Source: Mactromeris polynyma (taxonomy: Eukaryota; Mollusca; Bivalvia; Venerida; Mactridae). From it: a DNA stretch of 64,000 nt. Where the stretch lies: contig JASFXZ010000001.1 of NCBI GenBank assembly GCA_032209605.1, forward strand, positions 28,586,619-28,650,618. Reading direction: 5' to 3'. The notes below the pieces were generated by a model. It made no database searches. It saw nothing but the letters and a program-made list of their open reading frames with translations, and was not told the origin of the DNA. The position numbers and the translations under genes were made by a program. Positions within the stretch are counted from its first letter, which is position 1. Each line of letters begins with the position of its first letter. Of the stretch, positions 12,817 through 24,669 are shown piece by piece.

Positions 12817-15800
12817 CAATGTTCACACCACACAATTCCATTGTTTAGTGCAATACATGTACTTGAAAAACTGCCTTGTTTCAGTAATCATAAAACCAGC
12901 TTTGCATCAAACTATTATACTAAATCCATCTGTTGTCAGTGTTAACTTATAAAATACATATATTAGTTAGATTCTTAATTCTATAAATTAGATTCTTAAA
13001 ATGTTAGTTTCTTGTTTATTATTTTTATCAATAATGGTGCTAAAGACCTTAACTTTTATTGCTTGAATTAATCATTAGGCTCATGTTTTGTCTAACTAGG
13101 TCATAAATTTCACAACAACCTTGTTCCAATGTTAATCCAAGCATCATTTATCTCGTTGTGTGAAACTTTAACTAGTATAAAACATTGTGTTTGGTTAACA
13201 TAATGTACTGTATAGCAGTATTATTAGCAAAGGTAATTCTTGCGCATATATGCCAATGGACAAGCTGGCTTAATAAATATTCCAGTGAAGTTTTGCCTAC
13301 AAAAAGTATTTGGAACAGGCACATGACTGTCTCGCTTAATTTAGACCTCTGCTATGGAATTCCAAGGCAATGTTTCCACTTAGTAAAGTGAGGAGAACCT
13401 CAAATTGTTTACAGCACCCATGGTTCATACTCTATGTTGTCGTAAGATTTGTGAATGCCAAAATCTTAGATCCATGATCAATTATGTAAATATTAATCTA
13501 GTTAGATAAAAGTTATATTAGACTTAGTATTTGATACGCCAATCTCAAACTACAGCAAGAATGGAGTTGTTTCCCCTGTTTGTCTCCACTTTATATTTAG
13601 ATCTGTGTTAGATTTGTTTCAATGTACATGTATCTCATATCAATTTTTATACATAGACTCTTTATTTGCTTAGCTTATTGTTCATTTACTTCATAATAAT
13701 TCATGCCGTTAAATCTATCTGCACACCAGGGTATGATTGTATTAGTCTGATTTTGGAGCCCAGTCTTTCAACTGAATGATGTTTGAAGGAACTCGGACAT
13801 GTGTGACTAGGCTTCTTTTGATAATATAGGGCAATGTATTTTATTAATGGCTTATTCCACTTTGACATTAATGTTTTACATACGTATTAGTGATGAAACG
13901 ATTATCAAGTGGAATTGAATAACAGTTTCGGGTCAATGACAATCTATGTTTAAGATCCTGACGTGATGTCACTACTAATACTTTTCGGTGTGTTACAATT
14001 TTGAACTATTGAAATAATTCCAGTACATTCTGTGACTAAAGAGTGGTAATTTTTATAATTAATTTGTTGTCATTGTTCGCAATGTTCCTACAAACTGAAA
14101 TGTTTTAACCTTAAAGTGCTAGTAAAAAGTACTACATGTATTTTTTAATGTTTTCCATGCGTCTTTTAATTTTTGCAATGGAGTTTAGAGATAAAAATGT
14201 AAAACATTTACTAAATGATTCTGTGATTCAAATCTGTTACGCAATTATAACCATTAGTGTTCTATGTGCAAGTTACATCTGTATAGTGTATATGTGTACA
14301 TGATTGTGTACAAAATGAAATCACTTTCAATAATCTTCTGAATGTGAATTCAAATACCCTCTCTGATTCAAATTGATCAGTTTTGTTTGGAGACTATTAT
14401 GCTAATGCATACCTTGTAGGGTATGAAATTGCCAACATTCTGTTAAAAAAGAAATTTTGCATTATATTGTGTAGAATTGTAATTTAGATGTTATGAAATT
14501 CAATTCAAAGTTTTTCATTATTATATCATTTGTGTTCTGCATACATTGTGTGTATATGTATATCAGATAATAAGCACATAAGAATATGTAAATAGAGAAT
14601 ATGTTGTAATGTTTGTGTATTATTGTTGCTTACCTTGCAGATCATTGAACTAGATATGCTGATGGTATTGTACAGAATTGCATATATGATTAATTTGTGA
14701 CATGCTTCAATTTTGGCTTTCTTTTATTTCATTATGACCATGAATCCATTATTTGGTTTACCATATGAGGAGATTTTGAGGCTATTGTCTTGTTTTTCAA
14801 GTTACTGAGCTATTGAACAACCAGTTACAAATATTGTAAAGTGATGGTATATTATTTGATCATTATGTTTATTTAAGTATGTGAATTTTTATCCTATGTT
14901 AAAGTATTAAATACTTTTGATTTATTTTTCATAAATTTTTTACCATATTTTTACACCCATTATTTACATTGTTATACATAGCATCTGCACATATCATGAA
15001 AAACTTACAACATGCATTACTATTTTGGCATTAATTCTTTTGCAGAAACTCTAAGAATATTTTTTTCGTAATTTTTTCCATGTATAAATGCCTTGTCTAT
15101 ACCTACAGTTCTTTGGTTTTTTAAGTTAATTTTAAAGTATTACAGGAAATTTGTAGATGCCATTTGTTCAAACAAGATGCTTGCGATCAACATGCCTCAT
15201 ATACATTAGTCTGTTGTACCTGTTGTATCAACACTGTAAAACGCTTCTTTTCTCGAGGGCTTAATTTTTGCAAGTCCTTAAAATTAGCGAAGAAGTTCAA
15301 TCACTAAAATGTTGTCCGTTTTTCACAGCTCTGCATACTTTATGACGTAATAGATCTGCTTTTGCAATCTGCCAGATAGTACTAAAATGCATTTTGCTTT
15401 AATGATATTGTCTTAACAGCCATATAAATTTATTACAAATGAATGTTACACGCAAGTTGGTGCGGTACTAGCCCCACATACGTGTCTCTGTACTCCCGTC
15501 TTTTACACGCGTCTTAGTATCAGCTGTTGTACAGCGACAGTAGAGAGATGCGATGTCCGTGGCTGGACTAGTGCGATACCACCAAGGTCAAAAGGGCACT
15601 TAATGAGCATCTGTCATTTACTTGTGGCATGTTTTGCTTATTTATACATGTATGTTCCTGGCTTGATCAGTGTCAGTGTTCTTATTGTGATGTGTATACA
15701 TGTAACTCAGTGTCAGGGATGTATAAGTCCCATTGCCATAAAAGTGGAATAAACTTTCTGTGTGGATTAAGGAATTTGCCAGATTCAACAATGTAACTCA

Positions 15801-16135
15801 CAGACGAGCGTCTGCATTAACATGTGGTACTCTTGTCTTGTCTTTGTCTTTACAAATAATTTGCTGGAACAAAATGCCTCAGTGTTGTAGATAAATACTG
15901 TTGATTTTATTCATTATATTTTTTGTTGTGAATTTTGAAAATTATTCTGAGTAAATTTTGTTCAAATTGAACTTTTTTGTAAATTTTGATAATTCACGAC
16001 TTCTTCAGAATTTTTCGATGGTCTTTTATCTGTGCTCTATTACATCGTAGTTATTTCATATTATTCACTAGCTTATTTTTATTTATGAATTTCTACAAAA
16101 TACCTCTTTTTCTAATAAAGTAGACTTTTGTAATT
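12817..16135 (+). other. RSF1 3' UTR and downstream AT-rich sequence
   Basis: No supportable coding exon is seen here on either strand. AATAAA signals on the plus strand lie at 13272-13277, 15748-15753 and 16114-16119. The UTR could end at any of them; vertebrate RSF1 also has a long 3' UTR. A segment near 15,770-15,830 (GACGAGCGTCTGCATTAACA) resembles 8,960-9,000 and is a dispersed repeat fragment. Confidence 0.5.
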
Positions 16136-18230
16136 TCTGTGGGTTGTGTTTAACTGTATGAGTCCCTTCCTTGAAGCAGTAGAACTTTAGTTTTCTGATT
16201 CCTCGTATCATAAATTATGTCATAGATGTGTATTATTAAATTGGTTGGACTTTTTGTTGGAAGTAAGTGTCTTTGCAGAGAACTTCTCAGTAGAGGTTGC
16301 ACAATCATTTCCTTCCATATAAAAATGTCAAAGAAAAAGTCTGTATTTGGTGAAATTTATTAACTTGATAATGTAAAATATACAAATATTTTATGAAATT
16401 CAAAAAACGACAGAACAAAAATCATACATATACATGTATACTAAAATACATGTATACATGTACAGTCCAGTGGAAATGTTGATAATACTGTAATTAGCGA
16501 GTAAAACTGAGTAACTAAAACTAAAAACCAGTTAGATTAACATACGACAAAAAGACGAAACCAACATAATAGTATTACATGTAAACACAAAGAAGTATTA
16601 TACTAAACACGTTTGTCAAAATATATGCATTCAGCAATGTAAACTGCTCATTCTTTCCTTGTGTTTTTAACTGTGAACATCTGTTAACCATGCCTTCAGC
16701 AGAACATCGATTAGCGTCGATAAATAATAAAGAAAATGTTAGAATAACAAAACAAAAAACACAAATCAATTTCATCATTTTTCAGTGGCAGCGCTGGTTT
16801 GCACAGAATAGACTTAGCGGAATGACATTTATTAATGAAATACTGAGACAGTATTGTTAATATTTAAGATAAACAAAAACTGGTTATCTCCCTTTATGAT
16901 AAACAAAAACTGGTTGTTGGTTATCTCCCTTTAAGATAAACAAAAACTGGTTGTTGGTTATCCCCCTTGGGCTTCAAACCAAATTGCAAATGTGAAAGCA
17001 GATTGAAATGAGAGTATACACAATCAGGAATTGTGAGATAAACATCAGTAAATGGTTGTGCATTACAATCACACCCCACGCACAAAACACAGGCTGCGGT
17101 ATGTGAGACAACATCAACTTTTAATGACATGGTTGCTTTCAATGATGAAGTGGTCTACTTACTGAATGGCATATAATGTAGAAGTCAGTGGTTTATGAGG
17201 TTGAACATATTATGGTTAAGTTGTTTATATAATATATTTGAATAGCAGTAATCAAATAGTAACTAACTACAAAAAGCTGTTTATATCTTTTTCACAAACG
17301 GCATACTAGATATAAGAAGTTCATAGCAACTGTTTATCAACTCGAAAAAACTGCCCCAAGTAAAAGTGTCCGCGCGCAGAAGTGCCACTCTTGGACGTGT
17401 GCGCCAAGCCTCATTAATACATGGAGGAAACACTAGTATAAATACCATCTTTTTATTTGCCCCTTTGAACATTCACTTATATTTGTGCCTGGTTGCATTA
17501 GTGACATGCTGGGTGCATTAAACAGAACAAATACTGGCCACAGAAATGGTTTAGAACAAATAATATAAGTTACTTGGACAATTAAATAGTTTTGCCTCTA
17601 TCAACATATAGTGAGTAAAAGTAGTAATACTAAAACAATTTTTCATAACAGATTCGTGACCCATAACTCTATAGACTGCTTGACCCGTAACTTTATAGAC
17701 TGTATGACCCGTAACTCTATAGACTGTATGACCCGTGACTATAGACTGCATGACCCGTAACTCTATAGAGTGCACGACCCGTAACTCTATAGACTTCATG
17801 ATCCGTGACTCTATAGAGTGCATGACCCGTAAATCTAAAGACTGCATGACCTGTAACTCGATAGACTTCATGACCCATAACTCTGTAGACTGCATGACCC
17901 GTAAATCTAAAGACTGCATGACCTGTAACTCTATAGACTTCATGACCCATAAATCTTAAGACTGCATGAACTGTAAATCTAAAGACTGCATGACCCGTAA
18001 CTCTACAGACTACATGACCTCTACAGACTACATGACCCGTAACTCTACAGACTACATGACCCGTAACTCTACAGACTTCATGACCCATAACTCTATATGA
18101 CTACTTCACTATTAGGTTTGGCACAATACTAATTGTAATGGCTTCTTTTCTAAAACTGAGAAACAACATTAAGTGTCAAAGATTGGTTTTGATCTCTAAA
18201 ATAATCACAGTGGTTATGAATAGTAATACA
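16136..18230. other. Intergenic region between convergent genes
   Basis: This holds a minus-strand AATAAA (16356-16361), a three-fold repeat of ATAAACAAAAACTGGTTGTT near 16,880-16,955, and a minisatellite listed separately. A minus-strand frame at 16,575-16,778 starts with a hydrophobic, signal-peptide-like stretch, but has no supporting splice structure or family similarity. I call no gene here. Confidence 0.4.
17650..18105. repeat. 24-bp minisatellite downstream of the ARH-like gene
   Basis: Roughly 19 tandem units of GACTGCATGACCCGTAACTC plus TATA, with variants alternating AAATCTAAA, ACTCTATA and CTTCATGACCCATA. These form a loose 48-72 bp higher-order pattern. Length 24 keeps frames open on both strands (for example minus-strand repeats of VTGHAVYR); these are artefacts of the repeat. 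Confidence 0.93.
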
Positions 18231-18236
18231 TTTATT
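18231..18236 (-). terminator. Probable poly(A) signal of the ARH-like gene
   Basis: TTTATT on the plus strand (AATAAA on the minus strand) lies about 40 bases past the stop codon at 18,276. This would give a very short 3' UTR that ends before the minisatellite. Confidence 0.5.
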
Positions 18237-18275
18237 TTGCTATTCGACAAAATTGATAAACTGTTAAGTCTCTGG

Positions 18276-21200
18276 CTACATATGACTCATTCTTGCTTTT
18301 TTCATTCCTTGAAATAATTTGATCGCTTCTGTCTTGACTTGGAGGCCATCTATCAATTTCTGAGGTAAAGTATGTCCCTTGTTGATTGCATTAGCCCCTA
18401 ACAATGCCCCTAAAGCTGCTCCTCTATGGCAGTTCTCACCTGAAATATGCAAATAATAATCATATTCAAAGGGCGTGTCACCAAATATTGAAAGTTGGTT
18501 CTGTAAGGCCATTCAAATATTTCAGCAACTTGGCAGTGACCCACCACTTATATGGGTTGGGTCATTATTGAAATTTTTCAGACTTAAAGAAATTGAGTAC
18601 AGATGAGTAAAAAATGAGTTGAAGCCAAATTAGATGGCTTGATCTGTGCAAAGCAAATAAACAATTGTGTGCAGATTTTTTGAACTACCAACTGAAAACA
18701 AAGTTTTGATAACAAATTTCAAATTTAAAGCATGAATGGTTTAGTTTACAATTAATAAATAAAATGTTTTGGACAGATGAGTAAATTAATATAAATATGC
18801 ATTTATGCAAAAAACTTGTCCACATAATAATAATACCCAATTCGTAGCAAAATTCAAATATTCACACCCTACCTCCACAGTTTGCATTTGCAAGAACACC
18901 AGCCTCAAAATCGTCAGCAAATTCATAAGCAAGAAATAACATAGAACTCATAGCACCCTCTATATAACAAGCCGAACCCAGTGTCTGTGTAGCACTTTGG
19001 TAACATCGTAATCTTTGTTCTGAACCTTTTGGATACCTAGAATATTATTAAATCATAATTATAAACCCCAAGTGTAACAAATTTACAAACTCAAATCATA
19101 ATATTTTGAAAGTAAATAACAGTACAGTAACAGTTATACATGTAGCTAGTGTATCCACAAGTAATGATGAAGGTGTTATCTAAGGCATGGAGCGCCCAGA
19201 ATTGGACACAGTTGACCGTATTTCCTCCTTCCTTCAAGGAGGTATTTTTCCGGGCAATGATGCAGCTCTTTCAACCATTTGCAGATATACAGTGAAACAT
19301 CAATAACTACGCCACCCTTGGGACCCTTGTGAACTGGTCTTAATATTGAGGACGTCTTTATCAAGAAAATTGTGTTCTTAATTTTGTGGTGGTCTTATTA
19401 TTAAGGTGGTCCTTAAGTGAGGTTTTACTGTAATGTGTTTTTAAGTTTTGAACCACACAATATAAGTGGATACTATCGCACATTTGTGATTTAAGACATT
19501 TACTGAGCAGAATTGTATGAAATTGTTGAAATGAGTATTGTTTTTACTTGATAGGAAAAAGTATTTATCATTTCAATATTCAATTTTAATCAATACCTAC
19601 CTGTTTGCTTTCTCTACTAATGTGAGCACTTTTTGTCGTTTCTGAGGTCCACCCAACTCTGAATGACTTAATGCATTTAATACCTCTTGCTTCAGGTCTT
19701 GTCCATTTATAACAGCATGTAACATTCGAGAGTACATATCCACGAACGGAATTATACCTTTAACCGGATGTGTACACTTTACAAAGTCTAGTACTTCCGC
19801 AACACACTCATTTTCTGGTCTATGTGCGTTCCGAATCACCCATGGTAACACAGGACAGATAGATCCAATTACAAGCAACTGACTATCTGCACTACCCTTG
19901 GTTTTATCTTTATATCTGAAAGCAGACATATATTAAGAATGGAAATTCAAAGTTCTGCATTAGGAAAACAGCTTTTATTAGATCAAAAATGCGTTTGACC
20001 AATACTGACCAAAACTTCTAACGCAACATACCATTGAAAATATTTAGTTTAAATGATGGGGTAAACCAGTTTACTTGCAAAACTGGCAAATGCATGTTTT
20101 TAGTTTATATCACAAAGAATATGTAGCTCAAACATATTTCAAGTTGCTTTACAAGACAAATAGTGAGAAAACTTAAGACTTAATTTTTCAATAATTCACA
20201 ATTTAAAAAAGTTTGTATTTGTTTAATGGTTTAAACAACAATATTAACTTTAAAATGTAGTTTCTATTAATAATAACATCAATTAAAAAGAGTTAAACCT
20301 TTGCTCAGTAAAATCTAACAGTTCCTCAGCAGCAAGGATTTTCTTGTCTAGCGACGCCCAATCCTTGAAAAATGCTCGATGAAATGACTCAGCATAAGTA
20401 TCATTGTGAGAGCCAGGGGTTGTCATAAACTTCACATAGTCTTCTAAAACCTGACCTCTAACTTCTCTTGAAGATTTGTTTACTTTTGGATCAACCCTCT
20501 GTAATGTTTTCAAAATCTCAAGCACCATAACAGAATTCAAAGTGTTGTCACCAGGTCTCATACCTACAGAACAAGAGAGCTTGTTAACCACAGTATGTGG
20601 GGATATTAAAACAAGACTACTACTGTCTTAACAAACCTAAACCAAGGAATCAATGTGTAACTGTTACTAAGAACTCAAAAATTGTTGTTCTGTGTACGAG
20701 CATGCATATTGGAGTGTGCAAAGAGTCTCACAATGTATTCTGAATGCTGAATGAAACTTAGGGAGCCGAGTAGTTACACTAACAATCCTAGGTCCTGGCA
20801 GAAGCTTAAAAAGGTAGAAATTTGCTCACATACACTTAACAACTGTGAAAAAATGGTATTGTAACTGCATGTAAAACGGTATGTAATATTATCTCTTAAA
20901 TATCCAATCTCCCACATATTTATCTCCCTTTTCAAAGTGTAGAAACTTCTGCCATCACAAACATTTGTAACAGAATGTTATGAATCAGATTCTGACATTG
21001 TATTTGCTATTTTTCATAGAAATAAGGCTCAAGCAGTAGGTTAATGAAATAATAATATAATTTATAATAAATTTGTGTTCAAGGCGTCACTCTCATTTTA
21101 TGTAATACATATGTATCCATCATCATGTGATATTCCTAAGGGCAGTAATTAATGCACCGCTAGAGGAGTTTATCAAAGGTTTACATAAGAATCTAAGATA

Positions 21201-22186
21201 GATAACTCAAACAAATACCTTGATGATAGTGATTAGTTCTGTCCCCTTGCCAGTACTTCAGTTTGTCATGTAGAATGATACTTCCAACAAGTTGCTTGGA
21301 TTGCTTGTGCCATCCAGTTCTGCCAGAACCATCTACATAACAAAATAATGTCAGTACATAAATATACAACAACCAACCATCCAATCAACAATACAGCAAC
21401 CCCTAAAGTCACTTTGTTTTTATTACTCAATCTTTCTTTTATTATTTCAATTTATTATAAAAACAATGAAAGATTTGAATAATGTCATTGACAAAATATT
21501 TTCATCACAGAAGGAAATTGAACAGAGCAGAATTGTTTCAATTATTCAAAGACCTAAATGGTATTTAGGTCTTTGAATTATTGTAGTTTGTTATGGCCAC
21601 TAATGGCTACAACAAAAATACAGAACTTGATGTCAAATTTATTAAAGAACACTAATATGACTCTATACGTCAGAGTTAACATTATCTGTTTCAGTTGGTG
21701 CAGGTTTAAAAAATAGAACATTAAAAATTTGCAGATCCATCATTTATATTTAGTATAAGCCAACAATTTACAGATAATTTTGTTATTCTTACAATCTCTA
21801 CAATCAATTTCTCAAAATACTACTAAAATTAATTGAAGTCTGCCTCTGTAAATACAGAAGTATTGGCCTGTATAACTCGCGTGTTAATGAGTATCAGAAT
21901 TCTTAAAATTGAAAAGCCTTGTTACATTTCTAATATTGAAGACAAGAGGCATTTAAAAAAGTTATTACCCCACTTTATAGTTTAATATCTACTTACCTGA
22001 TGCTGAGAGTGACATTATACTGGAAGGATGTCTATCGTTCGGTGCAACATATCCTGTCAGCCATGAACCATAGCCTGACTTAATATCGTCCGGATTATAG
22101 TACCAATGTACCGGCATTGACAATGCATCAGCAATCAAAGCACCATATATTGCTCCTTCGGAAGCCTTGAAAACTTTATCTGACAT
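18276..22186 (-). CDS. ADP-ribosylglycohydrolase family protein, J1-crystallin-like, 6 exons
   Basis: Coding exons, 5' to 3' on the minus strand: 21997-22186, 21219-21332, 20299-20563, 19601-19915, 18873-19036, 18276-18439. They join in frame to 403 residues. An acceptor 13 bases upstream of the ATG (exon edge 22199) implies an upstream untranslated exon. Family marks: N-terminal GAIYGALIADALSMPVHW; NHYHQGMRPGDNTLN at the exon 2-3 joint; ACYIEG and FADDFEAGVLANAN in exon 5; SGENCHRGAALGALLGA near the C-terminus. ARH enzymes remove ADP-ribose from proteins using two Mg ions held by Asp-rich motifs. Here the usual GGDTD-type site reads SGENC and the DDT-type site reads GDNT, as in the J1-crystallin branch, so classical hydrolase activity is doubtful. 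It is probably cytosolic, as no signal peptide is seen. The family call is strong; the biochemical role is unknown. Confidence 0.88.
19360..19435. repeat. Dispersed repeat shared with 63,065-63,145
   Basis: The stretch around AATTGTGTTCTTAATTTT, GGTGGTCTTATTATT and AGGTGGTC reappears almost unchanged near 63,070-63,140 on the same strand. It lies in the intron between ARH exons 4 and 5. The preceding 19,180-19,350 may belong to the same element. Confidence 0.6.
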
Positions 22187-22350
22187 CTTTGATGTAAAAC
22201 TGAAACATGAAATTTTGAAAATTGTGTTGTAAATAATATCATGAACCCAACACTTCTCAATATGCATAGTATATTCATAACAACACATTTTAAACAACAT
22301 CTTGACGATACTAGCATATTGTATAAAGGTAAGACCACGGACTTATATAA

Positions 22351-23400
22351 ATACTAGTTTCAATAAAGTGCAGTCCAATTATCAAAGCACACTTCACAGT
22401 TCAATATTCAGAGACAGAAATAAAAATGTATTTGGCAAATTTTCCTAGTCATACAGGTTTGTTTGTATCATGACATGGATTATAGTTCTGTTTCCTTGTT
22501 ATGGATAGGATGAATCAAAGCTGTGACTATCAGAAACGCATCCAGATTCATTTAAAATACAGTATATCTCAGGCAAGAGTGCTTGTCCGTCATTGACTCC
22601 CATCAGACTTCCGCAAATACATCTTAAATCTTCCATAGCAAGCTTTGTAGGTAAAGAGTACATCACCTACCTACAACTACGCTCTTTTATTCCACAAACC
22701 GGTTCACTACTAGTCCTTCTGTCGGTCCAAAAGTCAAAATATTCGCTCTTTCTGCAAACTGACTCACAATGACACTCAATGAGAAATATAGAACACGAAA
22801 CTACAAATGAATACCTGCATAAGGAACGGGTGTATAACACTCTCATGCTTATATAAACCTAGAACATCAATTCCCGTTTATGTAACTTCTAGATTTGTTT
22901 ACATTTTTGCTACTCTTCAATGACGAAGATAGGGAAATCTGGTTAGGTCTAAATACGGTGATACGGTCTCCGGAAATTGACGGGACGGGGAGATTTTTTT
23001 ACATGACATCCACACTTGGGTCGGAATTAAATAGACATTTTAATTCCTTAGAAATAGTGACGGTTAATTTTATTTTTTAAATGAAATATCAATTGAGACG
23101 GCATCGCAACAGTCAGGGGTCGAAAGTGAAAATGGTTCAGTTAATTTATTTTATAGTATCGTCACAAAGCGCGTTTGTTCAATTAAATCAAAGTACTGGT
23201 AAGAAAGTAATGTACATGAAATGTGAAAAAGTTCAATGCAGCATGACAAACAAATCATGTGATGAACGCATGAAATTATATTGAGCATATCAATTAAAAT
23301 TGGTTGAATGGTAAAAAAGCATAGGCCCTACTTTTTATTTCCCTGTTTCGCTCCAAGGAACGTTGGACCGTGCATCCATGCAGTTTTGCTGTTAATTATG
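22351..23400. repeat. Upstream block of the tandem duplication, copy 1
   Basis: From ACTAGTTTCAATAAA to about 23,400 this matches 35,471-36,455 closely, apart from a ~60-base insertion near 22,425-22,500 in this copy. No convincing coding exon lies inside. It separates the ARH gene (minus, ATG at 22,186) from the first transporter (plus, ATG at 24,670). It could hold divergent promoter sequence, as both copies have a minus-strand gene on the left and a transporter on the right. Confidence 0.85.
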
Positions 23401-24175
23401 CGTACAATCGTAGCTTCTGGTCACATGCCTACGGGCCCGTTCGATCTTTTGGAGGATGCAATCGTAGGATATCCGTACGGACATTGCAGACAAGTAGTCC
23501 GCACGGTATCCTTGCGACAGGAATGAACCAGTTCGGCGATATCTAAACAAATCTCATTTTTAGCTAGTCAGCTGAAGTGAAAACACATAGTAATTAATAA
23601 TATCTGTCTGAGACGCTGTGGTGCAATTGCCATCCTGTACCACGCCTCGACAATAATTTGTTGAACTCAAAAGATATTCCTTGTTTTATACCACCTTCAA
23701 TCGTCAAGGATGTCGTACGGAGTCCGTACGGCGAACGTAAGGCCCTGCGGGACAGTACGGACATCGCAAGTTCCCCGCCCGGTGTCCGTAGTATCGTACG
23801 GACATCGTACGTTGACCGTGCGACCACCCTGCGATGGTCGTGCAAGTACCGGCAAGCTCTTACGGGCCTCGCGGTGTTCCAAATCCGCACGGACATCGTG
23901 CGATACCCGTACGAGCTTTGCCGGGGCCCTTGCGGTGCCCGTACGGGGCCCTTGCGAGCTGCTCACGACTTCGACAATTTCTACGAGCTCTGCGAGAGCT
24001 CGGTGAAACATTCTCACCGAGTCCCCGAGTCCTCTACGAGTTTAAAAAATCCGTACGATGCTCGCAAGAGTCAACGATGTCCGTACGGATTCTGCAAAAT
24101 TTAGGCTGAAAACCTACTCGTACGGAGCTCGTAGGGTAAATATGACCAGGGTATTAGTGACACGGTACTACTTTG
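23397..24175. repeat. CpG-dense GTACGG-rich repeat sequence, copy 1
   Basis: 23,397-23,540 matches 38,178-38,400. From 23,697 to 24,130 the sequence is packed with words such as GTACGG, CGTACG and CATCGCA, so it is far richer in G+C and CpG than its surroundings. Several short overlapping frames on both strands result from the composition and resemble no protein. At 24,150-24,175 there is one unit (TGACACGGTACTACTTTGT) of the 50-bp array that is expanded in the second duplication unit. Confidence 0.7.
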
Positions 24176-24669
24176 TAGAGTCAGAGACAGACGTTAATTC
24201 CCTCTCGGTTTAAGGTAAGGGTTAATACAAGTACAATACAAGTTTGCGGCAAGGAATATGATCATTTCTGGTCATGAAAACAACGTTCCTCAATGAAATG
24301 TATAACGTTGAGTTTATATTAACGGTAGATCTAATCTATATATGCTATCAATTAAGGATGACAATTGTTTACATAGACGTAAACAAGTTAGATATCGTCT
24401 TCTTACCGACAGCATTTGCAATGTTAAATGTAAACTCCACTAAACCAAACTTTTATATAAAAATGTACTTTAGACTTACTTGAAACCCATTTTGAGTTTA
24501 TAATTGACCAATAAAATGTCTATAAGATAAATTACCCGATATAAACCCATTTAAATTTATTTATGTTAAAGGAGTTTTATAATTGATTGTCATTATAACA
24601 CAAAACTATCAGTTGAAATTAAATAACTACACGTATACTGTAAATGCAAGTACATTCGTATCTTACAAA

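Noticed and set aside
16575..16778. Minus-strand frame with a signal-peptide-like start, as a third small secreted gene
   Set aside because: No second exon with the matching phase-1 Tyr split or Gly-rich tail was found, and AT-rich DNA often yields hydrophobic starts.
23594..24109. Overlapping 91-148 codon frames in the CpG-dense block
   Set aside because: All frames on both strands are open because the GTACGG-type words lack stops; composition alone explains them.
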